From Campylobacter vulpis (GTDB lineage Bacteria > Campylobacterota > Campylobacteria > Campylobacterales > Campylobacteraceae), in contig NZ_CP041617.1 in assembly GCF_014217995.1 (NCBI RefSeq), positions 1,550,001 to 1,614,000 of the forward strand: DNA of 64,000 bases, given 5' to 3'. Both the position numbers and the translations under genes were made by a program. The notes under the pieces are model-generated. The model did not search any database. It worked only from the letters and a program-made list of their open reading frames with translations, and was not told the origin of the DNA. Shown piece by piece: positions 28,594 through 40,796 of the stretch. How positions within the stretch are numbered: position 1 is the stretch's first letter; each line of letters begins with the position of its first letter.

Positions 28594-29090
28594 TATCTTG
28601 CTAATTTAAACTCTGCACGGCGGTTTTGTGCATCGCAAGTTTTAGTTTTTTCTGTGCAAACAGGGTTAGTTTCTCCATAGCTTTTTACAGAAATTCTATC
28701 AGAATTCACACCTTGAGAGATAAGCGCATCTTTAACAGCTTTAGCTCTTTTAAGTCCCAAAGCTTGATTATACTCATCAGTTCCCCACTCATCGCAGTTT
28801 CCTTCAACAGTAATGCTTGTGCCACTTACTTCAGTATTGAAGATATTTGCATTTGTGCTAACGACAGATTGCATATCGCTTCTAATATTGAATTTATCAA
28901 AGTCAAAATAAACTTTACCTAAAGTATCGTTAAGTTGAGAGATTTTTGAATCAATGTCCCAACCATCACTACCACCTGAGCCACGAGAACCATCAACATC
29001 TGTGCCACCACTTACGCTAGTACTTTTAGTACTACAACCACTAATCGCAATCGCAAGAGCTGCAATTGAAGTAAAAAGAATTTTCTTCAT
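28593..29090 (-). CDS. pal: Peptidoglycan-associated lipoprotein Pal (Omp18)
   Basis: 165 residues. The lipobox is ISGCSTKS (Cys about 20). A Gly/Ser-rich linker precedes an OmpA-like domain with VYFDFDKFNIR, VEGNCDEWGTDEYNQALGLKRA and TCDAQNRRAEFKL. It is lipid-anchored in the outer membrane and binds peptidoglycan and TolB. It is an immunodominant antigen in Campylobacter. It lies 77 bp after tolB, on the same strand. Confidence 0.96.
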   Translation of the reverse strand: MKKILFTSIAALAIAISGCSTKSTSVSGGTDVDGSRGSGGSDGWDIDSKISQLNDTLGKVYFDFDKFNIRSDMQSVVSTNANIFNTEVSGTSITVEGNCDEWGTDEYNQALGLKRAKAVKDALISQGVNSDRISVKSYGETNPVCTEKTKTCDAQNRRAEFKLAR

Positions 29091-29167
29091 TTAAGACCTT
29101 TCAAAGTTTGTTAAATTCTAGGAATTATAGCCAAAAAATTATTAATTTTAACCAAAAAATAAAAAAT

Positions 29168-30376
29168 TTACCAATCAATCGACTGAATTTTACCTACTTT
29201 TAACGGAAAATAAAAAGTTTTATTTGCATTGACACGAATCACACCTAAAGCACTTTGATTTCCCAAATGCTTGATAAAAACGATACTTCCACCATCACTA
29301 GAAAAACGCGGAAATAAATTTTTGCCATTTGCACTAAGCTGTCTAATATAATCACTCTTAATAGACATTAAATAAATATTAAAGACACCTGCTTGTTTAG
29401 GTTCGCGGCTTGAATAGACTAAAAAATCTTTATAAGTTGAAACCGCGGAATTATTTCTTCCGTGAAAAACGGCTTGTTCGGCTGAAGTGCTACCTAAATT
29501 TTGTATGAAAATGTTAGGATAACCTAATCTATCCGAAACGAAAACAACTTTTGACTCATCTTCGCCTATGAAATTTGCATTGACATCAATGCCTGAATAA
29601 TTTGTAAGTTTGCTTAAATTCTTACTATTTAAATCATACAAATACACATCGGGCTGATCCTGCGGTGCCATAGTTACTAAGATTTTATCGCCTTTTTTAT
29701 TCACATCACTAGCGACTACCATACCACCACTTGAGAGAATTTTACTTGCCTTATTGCTCGTTAAATCAAAGCGAAAAAGGGTAGGTTTATCGTGGTCATA
29801 AGCGGTATAGTAAAACATCGTTTGTTCTTCATTTGCCCATTTAGGAAACAAATTTAAGCCTCCATCGACTATTACCCTTTGATAAGTGAGCGTATAATCT
29901 GCCATAATGATTTGACTGCGTTTTGACGAATTTGTCCTAGCGATAAGAATTTTATGGTCCATCCACTCCACAGGTGCCAAGCCCAAAAATTGCACAGAAT
30001 CCTTAACGCCCTTATGTGCTAAAAAGGGATACTGCTCGACCTTGTTTAGAGTGTAGTCTTGATTAGATTTTTCTGCTCCGCCTGCTTTAATTTTGATATT
30101 AAGATTTAATTTTTCACCATTTTTTGTAAGAGCATATTCAAAGGTATAATTAGAATTTTCACTTCCCTCATCAACCACTTCAAAATTTGAACTAACTTTA
30201 AGGTCATTGACTATCATATTATAAAAACTACGCTTTAAATTTGCATCGCTTAAATTTGAATTATCCTTAACAATAATTTTTGGTAAAACAACGCCCTTAT
30301 TAACGACATCAATGACAGGATCCTCCGCCCATACCACACTAAAAATAGCTAAAAAAACTAGTAAAATTTTTCTCAT
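29168..30376 (-). CDS. tolB: Tol-Pal system beta-propeller protein TolB
   Basis: 402 residues. Signal peptide (VVWA at about 18), an N-terminal mixed domain, then a WD-like propeller with repeated blades such as NLFPKWANEEQTMFYYTAYD and NLFPRFSSDGGSIVFI. It is a periplasmic adaptor between Pal and the TolQRA motor. In this genome it is cut off from tolQRA-like genes by a restriction-modification system, so it must use its own promoter (30402-30410). Confidence 0.95.
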   Translation of the reverse strand: MRKILLVFLAIFSVVWAEDPVIDVVNKGVVLPKIIVKDNSNLSDANLKRSFYNMIVNDLKVSSNFEVVDEGSENSNYTFEYALTKNGEKLNLNIKIKAGGAEKSNQDYTLNKVEQYPFLAHKGVKDSVQFLGLAPVEWMDHKILIARTNSSKRSQIIMADYTLTYQRVIVDGGLNLFPKWANEEQTMFYYTAYDHDKPTLFRFDLTSNKASKILSSGGMVVASDVNKKGDKILVTMAPQDQPDVYLYDLNSKNLSKLTNYSGIDVNANFIGEDESKVVFVSDRLGYPNIFIQNLGSTSAEQAVFHGRNNSAVSTYKDFLVYSSREPKQAGVFNIYLMSIKSDYIRQLSANGKNLFPRFSSDGGSIVFIKHLGNQSALGVIRVNANKTFYFPLKVGKIQSIDW

Positions 30377-30401
30377 TTTTTCTCCTTAAATTCATCAGCG
30401 A

Positions 30402-30410
30402 ATTTTAGCA
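30402..30410 (-). promoter_or_regulatory. Extended -10 promoter of tolB
   Basis: On the minus strand TGCTAAAAT lies 26 bp before the tolB start. It matches the extended -10 form seen elsewhere in the window. It is needed here because the upstream tol genes are separated by a 5.8-kb insertion. Confidence 0.55.
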
Positions 30411-30494
30411 AAAACAAAAAGCTTAATGTTAATCGAAATTTAATAAACTTCCATAATAATCATTAAATAAATCAAGCAAATTTAAGGAAAAACA

Positions 30495-32097
30495 ATGCTA
30501 CCAACGCCACAAATAAGAGACACACAAAGAAACGCCCTACACTCTACCATTTGGAAAGTTGCTAATGACTTACGCGGAAGTGTTGATGGCTGGGATTTTA
30601 AAATGTATGTGCTAGGTATGCTTTTTTATCGCTTTATTAGCGAGAATCTAGCCGCCCATATTAATGCTAAGCAGGGCATAGACTCGCATACGGGGGGGGG
30701 GGGGGGAACCCAACGCTTATGAAAATTTAAGCGATGAAGAGATAGATAAATACCCAAAGAACAAAGAAGGCATTATCGAAGAAAAGGGCTTTTTCATCTA
30801 CCCAAGCCAACTTTTTTGCAATGTCCTAAAATTCCACGCCCAAGACACCACCAACCTCAATCAAACCCTAAGCAACGCCTTTGCCAAAATCGAAGAATCC
30901 ACCAAAGACACGAAAAGCGAGAGCGATTTCAAGGGGCTTTTTAACGACATTGATGTCAATTCTAGTAAAAATTTAGGAGAAACCCTCCTAAAACGTAATG
31001 AAAAACTTTATAAAGTAATGCAAGCCATAGGACAGCTTGATTTACACTACAATAATAACACCATCGATGCCTTTGGCGATGCGTATGAATACCTTATGCG
31101 TATGTATGCAAGTAGCGCAGGTAAAAGTGGTGGCGAGTTTTTCACTCCGCAAGAAGTGAGCCGCCTGCTAGCAAGGCTTGTCAGCTATGGTAAGAAAAGT
31201 GTCAATAAAGTCTATGACCCAGCTTGTGGAAGTGGGTCGCTGCTTTTGCAATTTGCCAAGGTGCTAGGCAGTGCAAATGTCAAGCAAGGATTTTTCGGGC
31301 AGGAGATTAACCCGACTAGTTATAATCTCTGCCGTATCAATATGCTTTTGCACGATGTAGGCTTTGAGAATTTTGACATTGCTCTAAGTGATACGCTTTT
31401 AGAACCAAAGCATAAAGATGATGAACCCTTTGATGCGATTGTATCAAATCCCCCATACTCTACCAAATGGATAGGCGATGATGACCCTAAGCTTATCAAT
31501 GACCCACGATTCGCCCCTGCTGGTGTGCTAGCTCCTAAGAATTATGCGGATTTAGCTTTCACTATGCATATGCTCTCTTGGCTCTCTCCTAGCGGCACTT
31601 GTGCTATCGTTGAGTTCCCGGGTGTGCTTTACCGCGGAGGCAAGGAGAAGCAAATCCGCAAATATTTGATAGACAATAACTTCATCGATACTATTATACA
31701 ACTCCCAGATAATCTCTTTTTCGGCACAAATATTGCCACTTCTATCATCGTGCTAAAGAAAAACAAGCCTAATATGCACACCCTTTTTATCGATGCAAGT
31801 GAGCAATTTACCAAAGTTACAAAGAAAAATATCCTAGAGCCAAGCCACATTGACACCATAGTAAATGCCTACGCTAAACGCGAAGATGTAGAGTATTTTT
31901 CCCGCTTAGTAAGTGTAGAAGAAATTCGAGATAGCGACTATAATCTAAGCGTCTCCACCTACATCACACCAAAGGACACAAGAGAGCTTATAGACATCAC
32001 CGCTCTTAATGCACAAATCGCCCAAATCGTAGAAAAACAAGCCACCCTAAGAGTGCAGATAAACTCTATCATCAAAGAACTAGAGGAAACTAACTAA
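30495..32097 (+). pseudogene. hsdM: Type I DNA methyltransferase subunit HsdM, phase-variable, frame OFF
   Basis: The coding frame starts after AAGGA at 30495 (MLPTPQIRDTQRNALHSTIW, a family IC-like HsdM start). It shifts at a G15 tract (30692-30706), reaching a stop at 30722. The remaining frame, NAYENLSDEEID onward, continues to 32097. It carries the SAM motif DPACGSGSLLLQF and the N6-adenine catalytic motif SNPPYSTKW. Tracts of 11, 14 or 17 G would restore one 533-residue protein. HsdM modifies adenine in the sequence chosen by HsdS and is also needed for restriction. Its stop overlaps the hsdR start (TAATG). It is a slipped-strand switch rather than a decayed gene. Confidence 0.9.
30692..30706 (+). 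repeat. Poly-G tract (G15) in hsdM
   Basis: Fifteen consecutive G, interrupting the codon series after GIDSHT. Such tracts slip during replication in Campylobacter and switch genes on and off. Read lengths at this site may vary within a culture. Confidence 0.95.
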
Positions 32098-35000
32098 TGA
32101 AAAGCTTAAAGTTACTTTTAGAGCATAATACTAGCTCCACCATAGCCGTAGAATTTACCCCAAGCAAAAGGATAGATTCTAGCTATCAAAGTGAAGCCAC
32201 ACTAGAAAAAGAGTTCGTCAAAACGCTCCAAGCTCAAGGCTATGAATACGCACAAATCACCGATGAAAAAACCTTAGAATCTAACCTTCGCACCAAGCTA
32301 GAAGAGCTAAACTCCACCACTCTAAGCGATACAGAGTGGTGGAGATTTTTCAAGCAAGTGTTAGCTAGGGTAAATGCTTCTATCGTAGAAAAAAGTCAGC
32401 TTATCCAAGAGGACTATGTCCAACCGCTAGAGAGAGATGACGGTAGCATTATCAACTTTAAGCTAATCGACAAAGCCGACATACATAAAAACTCCCTACA
32501 AGTTATCAATCAGTTTCAAGCTACCACAGAAACACGCTCTCACCGCTATGATGTAACTATTTTGGTAAATGGACTACCTTTAGTGCATATCGAGCTAAAG
32601 CGAAGAGGCGTAAGCCTTAAAGAAGCCTTTAGGCAAATCAACCGCTACGGACGAGAGAGCTTTTTTAGCGGAAGTGGGCTTTTTGAATTTGTGCAGATTT
32701 TTGTCATTAGTAACGGCACACAAAGCAAGTATTATTCAAACACTACGCGTGATTTTCACATCAAAACACAAAATGGCATAAAAACAAGCAAAACCTCTAA
32801 TAGCTTTGAATTTACAAGCCATTTTAGTGATGAGAAAAACACCATTATAAACGACCTTATAGACTTTGCGAAAAACTTTTTTGCTAGGCATACGCTTTTA
32901 AATATCCTTTGTCATTACTGCGTGCTTGATGTAGATAAAAAGCTTTTAGTCCTGCGACCTTATCAAATCGCAGCGTGTGAAAAAATCCTCCAAAAAATAG
33001 CCGCAAGCTACCACAACAAATTCTACGAAAAAGCAAACGAGCAAAAAAGCGGCGGCTATATTTGGCACACCACAGGCAGCGGCAAAACTCTAACCAGCTT
33101 TAAAACCGCCCAGCTAGTAAGCAAAATCCCAGAAATCACTAAAGTGCTTTTTGTCGTGGATAGAAAAGATTTAGACTATCAAACAATGAGAGAATACGAT
33201 AGATTCCAAAAGGGCGCAGCCACCGGGAGTAAAAACACCAAAGAGCTACAAGCTAGACTACACAGCAAAGACAAAGAGCATAAAATCATCATTACCACCA
33301 TTCAAAAGCTCTCCCGCTTCATCACTCAAACTAAAAATAGTGAAATTTTTGATAAGCATATTGTGATGATTTTTGATGAGTGTCATAGAAGTCAATTTGG
33401 ACAAATGCAAAAAGACATTTCTAAAGCATTTAAAAAACTCTATCTTTTCGGCTTTACAGGGACTCCCATTTTCACGCAAAATGCACAAGATGAAATTCAA
33501 ACCACCCAACGAGTCTTTGGAGAGTGCCTACATCGCTACACGATAATACACGCCATACGAGATAATAATGTCCTGCCCTTTCGCGTGAGCTACCACACCA
33601 CAACCAAGCTAAAAGATGAAAGCAAAAACAAGCATATAGAAACAGAAGAAATTCTACTAGCTAAAGAGCGTATCACGCACATCACTAGCTACATTTTAGA
33701 GCATTTTTCCACCCAGACCAAACGCAGCTCCACCTACACCCTAAATGGCAAGGGACTTAATGGCTTTAATGCTATCTTTGCTACCCAGTCTATCCCTATG
33801 GCTATGCGTTATTATGAAGAGTTTCAAGCTCAACAAACTAGCCTAGAGCAATCCAAGCGTTTAAAAGTAGGCATTATTTACAGCTATGCTCCAAACGATG
33901 AGCAAGAGGAGGAAAACAGCGAGGACACAGCCTCCTTGCCTAAATCTCAGCGAGATTTTTTAGACGCTGCGATAAATGACTATAATGCAATGTTTAAGTG
34001 TAAATTTGACAGCTCCGCAGATAACTTCCACAACTACTACAAAGATTTTTCCCTAAAGCTTAAAAACAGGGAACTAGACTTAGCTATTGTAGTTAATATG
34101 TTTCTAACAGGCTTTGATGCCACCACGCTAAACACTCTCTATGTCGATAAGTCCTTACGCTATCACGGGCTTTTACAAGCTTACTCACGCACTAACAGAA
34201 TCTTAAATTCCGTTAAAAGCTTTGGTAACATCATAGCCTTTAGAGACTTGCAAAAGCCCACCGATGACGCTCTAGCACTCTTTAGCGATGAGAATGCCAA
34301 GGGGATAGTCTTTCTAAGAAGTTTAGAAGAGTATCTACACGGCTACACCGATGACAAAGGTGAAAAGCACAAAGGCTACAACGAGCTTCTACAAACCTTG
34401 CACACACGCTTCCCTCTAAACAACTTCCTAGAATCCACCCTAAAGCAGAGCGACAAAAAAGACTTCCTAGCCCTTTTTGGAGAGATTTTAAAGCTCCGCA
34501 ATATCCTTGAAGTCTTTGATGACTTTAGCGACTCACTCAGTGAGCGAGACCGCCAAGACTACCAGAGCTACTACATCGACACCTATGAGAGCCTACGCAC
34601 CAAAGACCAAACGCAGAAGCAAAGCGTGCTTGATGAAGTGGAGTTTGAAGTAGAGCTTTTGAAGCAAGTAGAAATAAGTATCGAGTATATCCTAGAGCTT
34701 ATCGCCAAATACCACAAGCACAAAGATAAGTAGAGCTATGAGCATATAGTAAAGCTGCTAGATTCTAGCCTAAGCCTACGGAGCAAAAAGGAGCTTCTAC
34801 TGCGCTTCATAGAGTCCCTAAACCCGCAAAGCGATGTTGCTAAAGACTTTAGCATCTACATCAATGCGCGTAAAGATGAAAGCCTAAGCTCTATCATCAC
34901 CGAGCTGGATCTAAAGCCTGAGAAGACTAGGGCATTTATGCGCGATGCCTTTGAGAGAGGGGAGCTAAGAAACTATGGGCAAGCATTTGGCGAAATTTTG

Positions 35001-35126
35001 CCCCCTAGCCCACTCTTTGGCAAGGGTGCAGAGCAGACGCATAAAGTCCGCAAGCAAGCCCTAGAAAAGCTACAAACATTTTTCGAGCTTTTTAAGGGAC
35101 TAGATATGAGCAACAAGGAGCAATGA
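32097..35126 (+). pseudogene. hsdR: Type I restriction endonuclease subunit HsdR, interrupted by an in-frame amber codon
   Basis: The first 878 codons encode the nuclease motif (LVHIELKRRG, about 165), Walker A (HTTGSGKTLTS, about 327), DECH helicase box (MIFDECHRSQFG, about 427), GFTGTP and the later motor motifs (NMFLTGFDATTL, QAYSRTNRI). A TAG at 34731-34733 ends it. The same frame then runs open for 130 more codons to TGA at 35126 (SYEHIVKLLDSS ... FELFKGLDMSNKEQ), the HsdR C-terminal helical domain that docks on HsdM. Total length would be 1009, close to EcoR124I HsdR. Restriction is probably lost unless the amber is read through or is a base error. Confidence 0.85.
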
Positions 35127-36334
35127 TGAAACCCCTAAATGATAACACCCACCCCCTAGAATCCTTACTGCAACAGCACTGCCCAAATGGTGTGGAGTTT
35201 AAAGAGCTTGGGGAGTTATGGGAAAAAGCACCAAAATCAAAAATAGGAGCAAATCAAGCAAAAAACCTTTCTAAAAATAATGGGAACATTTGCTTTACAA
35301 GTGGGGATACACACTATTTTGTAGATGATTATTTGGTCAATGGTGAATATTTGTTTTTGAATGATGGAGGCACAGCAGATATAAAATACCACAATGGCAA
35401 AGCGTATTATACAGATCATATTTTTGCTTTTACAAGTCAAAAAATTTGCTTAAAATTTTTATACTATTTTTTAAAAACACAACAAGATTATATAAATAAA
35501 TTTTGTTTTCAAGGAACAGGATTAAAGAATTTACAAAAAAACAAATTAGCACAAATCCCTATCCCCATTCCACCCATAGCAATCCAGCAAAAAATCGTAG
35601 AGATTTTAGACGCCTTTACAGAATTACACGCAGAATTACACGCAGAATTACACGCGCGCCGCAAGCAGTATGAATATTATAGAAATAAGCTTTTAAGCTT
35701 TGAAGAGCTAGAGAAACGCGCAAATGCGATTGGGGGGGGGCTTAAGCTTGTAACCTTAGGCGAGATAGGAACTTTCACGCGTGGCAATGGCTTGACAAAA
35801 GCCGATTTTGTAGAAGTTGGCGTGCCTTGTATCCATTATGGGCAAATCCACACGCATTACCATAATTACACGCATAGCACAACAAGCTTTGTCAGTGCAG
35901 AAAAAGCAAAGAAGTTGAAAAAAGCCAAATATGGAGATTTAGTCATAGCTGGGGTAAGCGAGGATAAAGATTGTGTTTGTAAAGCAGTCGTGTATCTAGG
36001 AAAGCAAGAAGCGTGTGTTGGCGGTGATACTTTCATATTCTCACACTCACAAAATCCAAAATTTATAGGCTATATGTTTCAAACCGAAAATTTTAATACA
36101 TTTAAACACAAATACGCACAAGGTGCGAAAGTTTTAAGAGTGCATAATAAGCAATTAGAAAAATTCCAAATCCCCCTACCGCCTTTGAAAGTGCAAAATG
36201 ACATTGTAGAAATTTTAGACAAATTTGACACACTAACAAATGATTTAACAAATGGAATCCCCGCCGAGATAGAAGCAAGACAAAAGCAGTATGAATATTA
36301 TAGAGAGCGACTATTAAGCTTTAAAAAGGCGTAA
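35126..36334 (+). CDS. hsdS: Type I specificity subunit HsdS with two target-recognition domains
   Basis: 402 residues from the second ATG of ATGATG, giving better spacing to AGGAG. TRD1 covers about 15-150 and TRD2 about 205-340. Each is followed by a conserved helix with ARRKQYEYYRNKLLSF or ARQKQYEYYRERLLSF. IPIPPIAIQQKIVEILDAF and IPLPPLKVQNDIVEILDKF are the paired spacer starts. HsdS chooses the split DNA target methylated by HsdM. Two variable features lie between the TRDs: three HAEL-coding repeats and a G9 tract, here in frame. The 3' end overlaps the convergent tolA-like gene by 14 bp. Confidence 0.92.
   Translation: MKPLNDNTHPLESLLQQHCPNGVEFKELGELWEKAPKSKIGANQAKNLSKNNGNICFTSGDTHYFVDDYLVNGEYLFLNDGGTADIKYHNGKAYYTDHIFAFTSQKICLKFLYYFLKTQQDYINKFCFQGTGLKNLQKNKLAQIPIPIPPIAIQQKIVEILDAFTELHAELHAELHARRKQYEYYRNKLLSFEELEKRANAIGGGLKLVTLGEIGTFTRGNGLTKADFVEVGVPCIHYGQIHTHYHNYTHSTTSFVSAEKAKKLKKAKYGDLVIAGVSEDKDCVCKAVVYLGKQEACVGGDTFIFSHSQNPKFIGYMFQTENFNTFKHKYAQGAKVLRVHNKQLEKFQIPLPPLKVQNDIVEILDKFDTLTNDLTNGIPAEIEARQKQYEYYRERLLSFKKA
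35621..35656 (+). repeat. Three 12-bp tandem repeats in the hsdS spacer
   Basis: GAATTACACGCA occurs twice, followed by GAATTACACGCG, coding TELHAELHAELHA-R. The position, in the central helix between TRDs, and the four-residue unit match the TAEL repeats of EcoR124I, where two versus three copies change the spacing between the two halves of the DNA target. Confidence 0.9.
35732..35740 (+). repeat. Poly-G tract (G9) in hsdS
   Basis: Nine G coding GGG between the first conserved helix and TRD2, in frame. Gain of one G gives an immediate TAA and loss of one gives a TAA within five codons. Either change leaves a protein of about 200 residues with a single TRD. Confidence 0.85.
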
Positions 36335-37091
36335 CGCCCTCATCTTTTAAATTCATCGTTATGGCTACGCCCTTATTTTTAGGAGGATAGGCGATAAATT
36401 TACCTTTTTGACTTTCTAAAAATTCCAAAACCTTAGCGTCAAAAACGCTATCATAGCTCTTTTCTACCGAGGTATAGCCGAATTTCCCCTCGCTATCGAT
36501 GAAAATTTTCACCTTAACACCTATATTTTTAGGATTGGGGTAGTATTGACTCCAACGCTGTTTAATCACCCTTTCAACCTTACCTAAAAACTCATCATAA
36601 ATCCCCATTTTTTGTGCCTGTGTGCTTTGTCCGTTTGCAGTGCTTTCTTCTGGGATAAGATTATCATTTAATTGCTTTAATAGCTCGGCGACACTTTGGG
36701 AATTTGCACCTTGTCCTGATTTTTTGGAAGATTGAATTTGCGTGCTTTTTTCTTCTTGTATTTCTTTGACATTGCCAAAAAGGGCGTTAAAATCGGTAGC
36801 TTTTTGATTAACATTTTGCGTTTTGATCATTTTATTAGTCGTTTTTGCGAAAAGGTCATTGACATCAACGGGGCTTGTTTGAGGCTTAGGAGTGGGCTTA
36901 GGGCTTGAAATTTGCGTAGAGGCTTCACTCAAATCGACATTAATAAAACTATCTTTTATATCCGTATAACTTAAAATGGGCTCTTGTATCGTTACTAGCT
37001 TAAAAAAAACAAAGCCCACAACGATGACATAAATTCCACAAGCAAGACAAAAGGAAGTAAGATTACTCAAGCCATAATTTTTCATCGTCAT
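36321..37091 (-). CDS. TonB/TolA-type energy-transducing protein
   Basis: 256 residues: a short cytoplasmic start, one membrane helix (FCLACGIYVIVVGFVFFKLV), a long Ser/Gln/Lys/Pro periplasmic linker (SSPKPTPKPQTSPVD), and a C-terminal TonB/TolA-like domain (VERVIKQRWSQYYP, GVKVKIFIDSEGKFGYTSVE). It overlaps exbD by 4 bp. Next to tolB and pal in ancestral order, it is best read as TolA, but TonB cannot be excluded. Confidence 0.8.
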   Translation of the reverse strand: MTMKNYGLSNLTSFCLACGIYVIVVGFVFFKLVTIQEPILSYTDIKDSFINVDLSEASTQISSPKPTPKPQTSPVDVNDLFAKTTNKMIKTQNVNQKATDFNALFGNVKEIQEEKSTQIQSSKKSGQGANSQSVAELLKQLNDNLIPEESTANGQSTQAQKMGIYDEFLGKVERVIKQRWSQYYPNPKNIGVKVKIFIDSEGKFGYTSVEKSYDSVFDAKVLEFLESQKGKFIAYPPKNKGVAITMNLKDEGVTPF

Positions 37092-37477
37092 TCAGTTTGT
37101 AAAGCGACCTTGTTAAAGCCTAAATTTTTCACACTTCTTAAAACGAAAATCACATCATCATATTTTAAACTCTTATCCGCTCTTATAAAAACAGGCTCTT
37201 CGGTGTTAAATTGTGCCTTTTTTTGCGCGAGATTATCCGCGAAAGAAACGAAGTCAAATTTTTCTTGATTGATGAAAATTTCTTTTTTAGCATTAACACT
37301 TACAATAAGACTTTTTAGGGTTGGCGAACTCGCACTTTTTTGTGAGCCTTGAGGGAGATTAACCTTTTCTTCATAAGTAATGCTAGGAGCAGTAACCATC
37401 AAAATGGCTAATAAAACAAGCATAATATCTACTAGGGGAGTAATATTTAACTCAGGCTTTTCATCATCAAATGGCAT
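37088..37477 (-). CDS. ExbD/TolR biopolymer transport protein
   Basis: 129 residues from MPFDDEKPELNITPLVDIML, after AAGG; an upstream ATG in frame has no support. The single membrane helix with Asp in TPLVDIMLVLLAIL is the proton-conducting site of this family, and the periplasmic domain ends FIRADKSLKYDDVIFVL. It forms the inner-membrane motor with the ExbB/TolQ protein, whose gene ends 1 bp before the start. Confidence 0.9.
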   Translation of the reverse strand: MPFDDEKPELNITPLVDIMLVLLAILMVTAPSITYEEKVNLPQGSQKSASSPTLKSLIVSVNAKKEIFINQEKFDFVSFADNLAQKKAQFNTEEPVFIRADKSLKYDDVIFVLRSVKNLGFNKVALQTE

Positions 37478-37478
37478 A

Positions 37479-38036
37479 TTAAACCTTATGTGAGCTAAGA
37501 ACCTTAATCTCACTATCAATAATACTTAAAAGCTCAAAAGCTTTTCTTTTAATAATAAGATGAAAAGTATAAGCAGGGATAGCGACTAAAATTCCACAGC
37601 CAGTAGCCACTAAAGCCTCACTAATTTTAGGTGCAATAATACTTAAAGAATTTTGTGTGCCAAGTCCCCCAAAAGTTTCAAGGATAGAGATAACAGTTCC
37701 AAAAAGTCCTATAAAAGGAGAGGTTGAAGCAACGATACTTAGCCAAGTTAGCCCCAAAGAAGAGCGGCGTGCGGCTAAATTTTTATAAATTTCTAAATGC
37801 GAAAGGCTTGTGTCTGTGCATTTTCTTAAAATAGAATCGGTGCGACTTAAATCTTTCTCACCTAAAAGTAAAGTTTCTAAACTTTGCTTTTCTTTGCTAC
37901 GCCAATTTGCCAAAAAAGAAAGCCTCGCAAAAAGTATGGCAAAAGAAAGGATAAAATAAAAAGAAAGCCAAGCCAAAACCACATAAGTGATAAGGCTTGA
38001 CTCATTAAAAAAATGAAAAATAGCCTCGAAATTCAT
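37479..38036 (-). CDS. ExbB/TolQ proton-channel protein
   Basis: 185 residues with three membrane helices. The family core is ASTSPFIGLFGTVISILETF and ISEALVATGCGILVAIPAY. It uses proton flow to energise the TolA/TonB-like protein. The start overlaps the atpC stop as ATGA, so the motor genes are translationally coupled to the ATP synthase operon. Confidence 0.92.
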   Translation of the reverse strand: MNFEAIFHFFNESSLITYVVLAWLSFYFILSFAILFARLSFLANWRSKEKQSLETLLLGEKDLSRTDSILRKCTDTSLSHLEIYKNLAARRSSLGLTWLSIVASTSPFIGLFGTVISILETFGGLGTQNSLSIIAPKISEALVATGCGILVAIPAYTFHLIIKRKAFELLSIIDSEIKVLSSHKV

Positions 38037-38424
38037 ACATTTGCCTTAGCATTGTCAAGTTTAGAAAAGGTCGCAGCTAAAGCGGCATTATCCGAACTCA
38101 TAGCCTTAATTAAATCCTTTGCATTGTTAAGATTTTTCTCAATCTCACTTTCACTTGAGCCAGATACCCAAACAGCACCCTTAGCTAAAACACAAACTTT
38201 ATTTTCATCAACCTTAGCATACCCCGCGTCAATGGCGACTAATTCGTGCTTTAAATCCTGCTTTTCTACATCAATCACGCCCGATTTCAAAGAAGCCACT
38301 AAACTCGCATGCCCCCTTAAAACACCAAATTCCCCCTCACTTCCAGGTAAGGTAACAGACTTTACCTCTCCTTGATAAATCATTCCTAGAGGAGTTACTA
38401 TTTCTAAAGATATTAAATCCTGCA

Positions 38425-38425
<1 letters not shown>
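38033..38425 (-). CDS. atpC: ATP synthase epsilon subunit
   Basis: 130 residues starting at ATG 38425, which overlaps the atpD stop by one base (TGATG). The N-terminal beta domain (LISLEIVTPLGMIYQGEVKS, GEFGVLRGHASLVASL) and C-terminal helices (IEKNLNNAKDLI) are as expected. It couples rotation of the gamma stalk to the c-ring and regulates hydrolysis. Confidence 0.96.
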
Positions 38426-40787
<2,362 letters not shown>

Positions 40788-40796
40788 AAAAAAGCC

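Noticed and set aside
31018-32097. HsdM as a shorter 359-residue protein starting at 31018
   Set aside because: The frame is open far upstream with typical HsdM residues back to the G15 tract, and no ribosome site precedes 31018.
34938-35126. Separate 62-residue gene before hsdS
   Set aside because: It is in frame with hsdR and is simply the last part of HsdR after the amber codon, not an independent gene.
35100-36334. Recombination partner: second hsdS or recombinase for TRD shuffling
   Set aside because: The two conserved helices are similar, but there is no second hsdS copy, inverted partner or recombinase gene nearby.
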